This document shows positions 60,926 to 64,000 of a stretch of 64,000 nucleotides of DNA, in pieces. Origin of the DNA: CAZHAX01 sp964530325 (GTDB lineage Bacteria; Chloroflexota; Anaerolineae; B4-G1); contig CAZHAX010000004.1 in NCBI GenBank assembly GCA_964530325.1, positions 1 through 64,000 of the forward strand, in the 5' to 3' direction. A program made the position numbers and the translations under genes. The notes beneath the pieces were generated by a model, which was not told the DNA's origin, did not search any database, and worked only from the letters and a program-made list of their open reading frames with translations. Numbering within the stretch: position 1 is the stretch's first letter; each line of letters begins with the position of its first letter.

Positions 60926-63152
60926 CCGATCTCTCCTCCCAATACGTCTGTAGGGCGACGAGCGGCGCCGCCGGCTGAGAGTCCCCCCGCCTACCGGTAT
61001 TCCAGGTCACCACGAGTTCCCTCTTGGCCCGTGTGATGCCGACGTAGAGAAGCCGCAGCCTCTCCGCCGCATACTCAAGCCGTGCCTTCCGCGTCGCCTG
61101 CCCCTCCTCGTAGTCCGCCCCGGATATCGCCGTCTCCAGCTGAGCCAGGGCCTCAGCCTCCAGGTTGAGCTGGTCGCGCACGAACCACTTCTCGGCGAAG
61201 TAGCTATCGTGGGCCAGCCCACTCGGGTAGTTGTAGTTGTTCACGCTCATCAGGTAGACGCGATCCCATTCCAGCCCCTTCGCCTTGTGCACGGTGGCGA
61301 CGACGACCTTGCCCCGATACTGCTCCGGATCGAAGCCCGTGTCGTCACCGCTTAGCCCCACAAAGCGCCGTTGATTGCGGGCCACGACGGCCAGCTCCCG
61401 AACAAGCTCGGGCAGCTCCCAATCGGGTGTCGACTCCGCCATGCCGCGCAGCACAACGGCCAGCTTGTGAGCCACGGCCAGGTCCGCCTGCTCTTCGAAC
61501 AAGTCGTGAGCGAGCGTCAGCACTAGCTGGTCGATAGGCAGGAGCGATGCCTCCTGCCAGCGAGCGACGAGCTCGCGGAAGTCAGCCAGCTGCTGCCGGG
61601 CATCCGTGTCGCCCTCCCCCGCAAGCGCTGCATCGAGCCAGTCCATTGCACCGCGCGGCGCCAGGAAGTCCTCAACCCTGCTGCATGCTCCCAGCAGCTT
61701 GGCCAGGCGCTCCGTCTGAGCCGCAGCCTCGGGATCATCGCGCGTCCCGCGCTGCCACACCTCGTACGCCTTGGCCAGCTTCGCCGGCGTCGTCGGATCA
61801 GCCAGGCAGCGGCCGACATGGGCCAGGGCGCCCGCCGCCACCCGCGTGGCCATGGTGCTCCGCAGCAGCTCGATACAGTCGACCTGCCGCTCCTTCAGCA
61901 AGGCCGCAACCGCCTCCCCCCTATCGTTCCGCGGTACGAGCACGGCGACCGTCTCGTCCTGGTGATCGGGCAGCCAGCGCTCTAGCGAACCCACCACATA
62001 CTCGAGCTCCTCCGCCGGGCTGAGCTTCCGTCCCACGAAAACTACGCTCTCTGCCGAATCCTCGGGGTTGGGCTGCGGATCGCCCGCCGGCGCCGGCTCG
62101 ATATGCGGCAGCCACAGCGCGTCTCGCACGGAGTCAACGGGATGCTCCTGCCGGGTCCAGTCAATCAGCCGGTTGGCCAGGTCAATGATGCTCGGGGTCG
62201 ACCGTCCGGAGTTGGGCAGCTCCCGCACCGTCACCCCCTCCTGGCCAAGGAAGTCGCGTAAGAAATGGGGGCTCGCCGTGGTGAACGTCTCGTAGATGGC
62301 CTGGTTCGGATCACCGACTCGCACCCAGTTCCCGCCCGGCCCGGCCAGGAGCCTCAGTATCTCCTCCTGCAGCCGGCTGCTGTCCTGGGCCTCGTCCTCC
62401 AAGATGAATGGCCAGCGACGACGAAGCCGCTCCAGGTATTCGTAGTCCGCCTGCAACGCACGGAGCGCCAGCCCTACCAGATCGTCGAAGTCGACGGCGC
62501 CCCTATAGGCCAGAGCTCTCTGGTAGTCGGCGTAGATAGCACAGGCCATCTCGGCCAGTTCCAGGGGCATCCCCGGGGCATCGATGCGCTGGCTCAGCTC
62601 GAGCGGCGTCAGCAGCAGATCCTTCGCCTCCCTGATCACGCTCCGCGCCACATCCCCCACAACCAGGCCCAGCTTCGTGCGCCGTACCCAGCCCTGCTTA
62701 TCCTCGTCCATATCTGAGCCGAGCAAGTGCCTTACCGCATCGCCGTTAGCAGCCACCCAGGCATTAGCCGCATCCCTCAGGATGCGCTCCGAGATCCGCT
62801 CGTCCACGATCTGGAAACCCTCCGCCAGCCCGGCCAGTGCCGGCCGATCGCGCACGACATCATGCGCCAGCCCGTGCAGCGTACGAACCAAGTACCCCAG
62901 ATGGGGCATCAGACCGCGCGCCTTGACAAACGCAGACACCCGGCTGGAGAAGTTGTCCACCGCCGAGTTCACCAGTGTGACTACCAGCACCTCCTGATCG
63001 TCTTCCAGCGCGCCGCTGGCCACGATCTCGGCCGCCAGGTACGAGAGAGTGCTCGTCTTGCCGCTCCCCGGAACGGCGGAGACGCCCATCTTGCCGGCCC
63101 CGTAGGCAACCACTTCCCTCTGCTTTGGACGGGGCTCAAACAAGGGGTACAT
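60909..63152 (-). CDS. UvrD/Rep/AddA-like SF1A helicase
   Basis: A 747-residue superfamily 1A DNA helicase. Motifs in order: Q-motif RPKQREVV, Walker A AVPGSGKT (26-33), Walker B LEDEAQDSS, motif III VGDPNQAIYETF, motif V VATVHKAKGLEWDRVYL and motif VI LLYVGITRAKREL. It lacks the C-terminal nuclease of AddA/RecB; that activity is supplied by the separate gene downstream. ATG 63152 is chosen with AAGGGAG upstream. It overlaps genes on both sides (17 bp each). Confidence 0.92.
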   Translation of the reverse strand: MYPLFEPRPKQREVVAYGAGKMGVSAVPGSGKTSTLSYLAAEIVASGALEDDQEVLVVTLVNSAVDNFSSRVSAFVKARGLMPHLGYLVRTLHGLAHDVVRDRPALAGLAEGFQIVDERISERILRDAANAWVAANGDAVRHLLGSDMDEDKQGWVRRTKLGLVVGDVARSVIREAKDLLLTPLELSQRIDAPGMPLELAEMACAIYADYQRALAYRGAVDFDDLVGLALRALQADYEYLERLRRRWPFILEDEAQDSSRLQEEILRLLAGPGGNWVRVGDPNQAIYETFTTASPHFLRDFLGQEGVTVRELPNSGRSTPSIIDLANRLIDWTRQEHPVDSVRDALWLPHIEPAPAGDPQPNPEDSAESVVFVGRKLSPAEELEYVVGSLERWLPDHQDETVAVLVPRNDRGEAVAALLKERQVDCIELLRSTMATRVAAGALAHVGRCLADPTTPAKLAKAYEVWQRGTRDDPEAAAQTERLAKLLGACSRVEDFLAPRGAMDWLDAALAGEGDTDARQQLADFRELVARWQEASLLPIDQLVLTLAHDLFEEQADLAVAHKLAVVLRGMAESTPDWELPELVRELAVVARNQRRFVGLSGDDTGFDPEQYRGKVVVATVHKAKGLEWDRVYLMSVNNYNYPSGLAHDSYFAEKWFVRDQLNLEAEALAQLETAISGADYEEGQATRKARLEYAAERLRLLYVGITRAKRELVVTWNTGRRGDSQPAAPLVALQTYWEERSGASTS

Positions 63153-64000
63153 CTCCCTTCCCCCGGAAACGACCCAGCATACGCTGTACGGCCCGCAGCA
63201 GCGGCCCCTTTTGCTCGTATCCTTGCTCGCCCAGCTCACTCAACGGCAAGTACACCTTCCGCCGGCAGCGGCGGATCAACCCCAACGTCAGCCTGGACAC
63301 CGCCTCCCTTCTGCTCTTCTCCTCGTCCGCGTCCGTCCATCTGGCGCCCCGAGTCCAGCGTTTGCTCAAGACGTAGGGATGCGTCAGCGGCTGATGTAGT
63401 CGCTCCCACCAGCCACGGCTGCCGACATCTACCCAGAACTGGTAGTCGACCGGGCGGTTGGTCATCAGAAAGGTGTAGGCAGGCGCGAGCAGCACGGCCT
63501 CCTCCGGCTGGACCCGCCAGCTGCCGACATACTGAGCAGCTACCACGCCGGCCTGGACCATTTCGATGTACTCCTGACCCAGCGGCTTGGCGTCAAAGCG
63601 ATCCTCCTCAGTGACCCAGCGGAACTTCCGGACCGACTCGATCAGATTCGCCACCACCTGGCCGGCATCGTAGTCGCTGTGGAACCCAAACCCGGCCTGC
63701 GAAAGGACCTCCCCGAAGAGCCGGCTGAGGAAGTGGTCCAGCTGGTCATCCACCCCAGCCCCGTACTTCTCCAGCCATGATCGAATCCGCTCGTACCTCT
63801 CACCGAGCGCGTAGGTAATCCTTTCCTGCAGCTCTCGGCTGATCTGGTCGAAGGGAATCAGGCCTGGCGCCCCCTTACGAGCGCTGTAGACGGCCTTGCT
63901 CAGCAGGTGCGAGCGGGCCAGGTCGAGTCCCTCAATCGCCAGCATCAGCGCCTGCGCTGCCTTGAGCAAAGTCGGCGCCCGACCCCAATCGGGGTGGGCC
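63136..64000 (-). CDS. C-terminal part of a large protein of the helicase-nuclease cluster
   Basis: The frame is open from the window edge, so the N-terminus is missing. About 287 residues are visible: helical, with LDLARSHLLSKAVYSARKGA, YERIRSWLEKYGAGVDDQLD, VQPEEAVLLAPAYTFLMTNR and LTLGLIRRCRRKVYLPLSEL. The last part resembles the end of UvrD/AddB-like helicases where superficial-structure ITRAR motifs occur, but no catalytic motif is present in this fragment. By position it could be the AddB-like partner of the helicase. It overlaps the helicase gene by 17 bp. Confidence 0.6.
   Translation of the reverse strand, partial: AHPDWGRAPTLLKAAQALMLAIEGLDLARSHLLSKAVYSARKGAPGLIPFDQISRELQERITYALGERYERIRSWLEKYGAGVDDQLDHFLSRLFGEVLSQAGFGFHSDYDAGQVVANLIESVRKFRWVTEEDRFDAKPLGQEYIEMVQAGVVAAQYVGSWRVQPEEAVLLAPAYTFLMTNRPVDYQFWVDVGSRGWWERLHQPLTHPYVLSKRWTRGARWTDADEEKSRREAVSRLTLGLIRRCRRKVYLPLSELGEQGYEQKGPLLRAVQRMLGRFRGKGDVPLV

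Noticed and set aside
1..64000. CRISPR arrays, rRNA and tRNA genes
   Set aside because: No regularly spaced direct repeats and no recognisable rRNA or tRNA sequence were seen in the gaps between genes. A covariance-model search was not possible.
60095..64000. The helicase-nuclease cluster as a phage-defence island or Cas4-type module
   Set aside because: No Cas, Argonaute, methyltransferase or toxin genes are nearby and it sits next to housekeeping genes; a DNA end-repair role explains it better.

Overview
The window is a 64 kb piece of a GC-rich bacterial draft scaffold with one 100-N assembly gap. No rRNA or marker gene settles the taxonomy. The gene content (polytopic GT-C glycosyltransferases with C-terminal beta-sandwich modules, TP/SP-rich lipoprotein linkers, small DUF4870 proteins, paired S41 proteases, a fused FeS-molybdopterin dehydrogenase) suggests a Chloroflexota bacterium, perhaps Anaerolineae-like; this is inference. 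Readable promoters are of the ordinary housekeeping type (TTGAC-like, 16-17 bp, TAnnnT).

1-3.3 kb: an IS256-family transposase gene with a structured leader abuts a 5'-truncated M23 peptidase gene, which is coupled to a secreted transglutaminase-like protein.

3.3-23 kb: an accessory region of mostly single-gene, co-directional units: membrane methyltransferases of the isoprenylcysteine methyltransferase type (two intact, one broken by frameshifts), a Tat-exported GH3 glycosidase, a YdcZ transporter, a GT87-like glycosyltransferase, AhpD-like, YhhN, VOC, radical SAM, lipoprotein, Roadblock, MFS and SDR genes. About ten of the gene starts between 3.6 and 17.9 kb are preceded by related copies of a dispersed repeat, several carrying a recognisable extended -10 promoter.

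23-26.7 kb: a molybdenum hydroxylase operon with a shrunken FAD-type subunit and a fused 2Fe-2S/molybdopterin subunit.

26.9-41.6 kb: a surface glycan-type cluster of six large polytopic membrane proteins and one GT4 glycosyltransferase. Three are close full-length paralogues; a fourth is a chimera of two neighbouring gene types and carries a frameshift.

41.6-57.7 kb: housekeeping genes: uvrC (interrupted by the gap), a TM-anchored protein, a phytol/dolichol-kinase-like protein, two S41 proteases coupled to smpB, an S1-domain protein, a PTPS-related membrane protein, a lipoprotein, two DUF4870 proteins, recJ, a UDP-glucuronate epimerase-like gene and a PAP2 phosphatase.

57.8-64 kb (minus strand): a tightly overlapping cluster of a second RecJ-like protein, an Fe-S PD-(D/E)XK nuclease, a UvrD/AddA-like helicase and the C-terminal part of a further protein cut by the window edge. 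It looks like a split AddAB/RecBCD-type end-processing machine.
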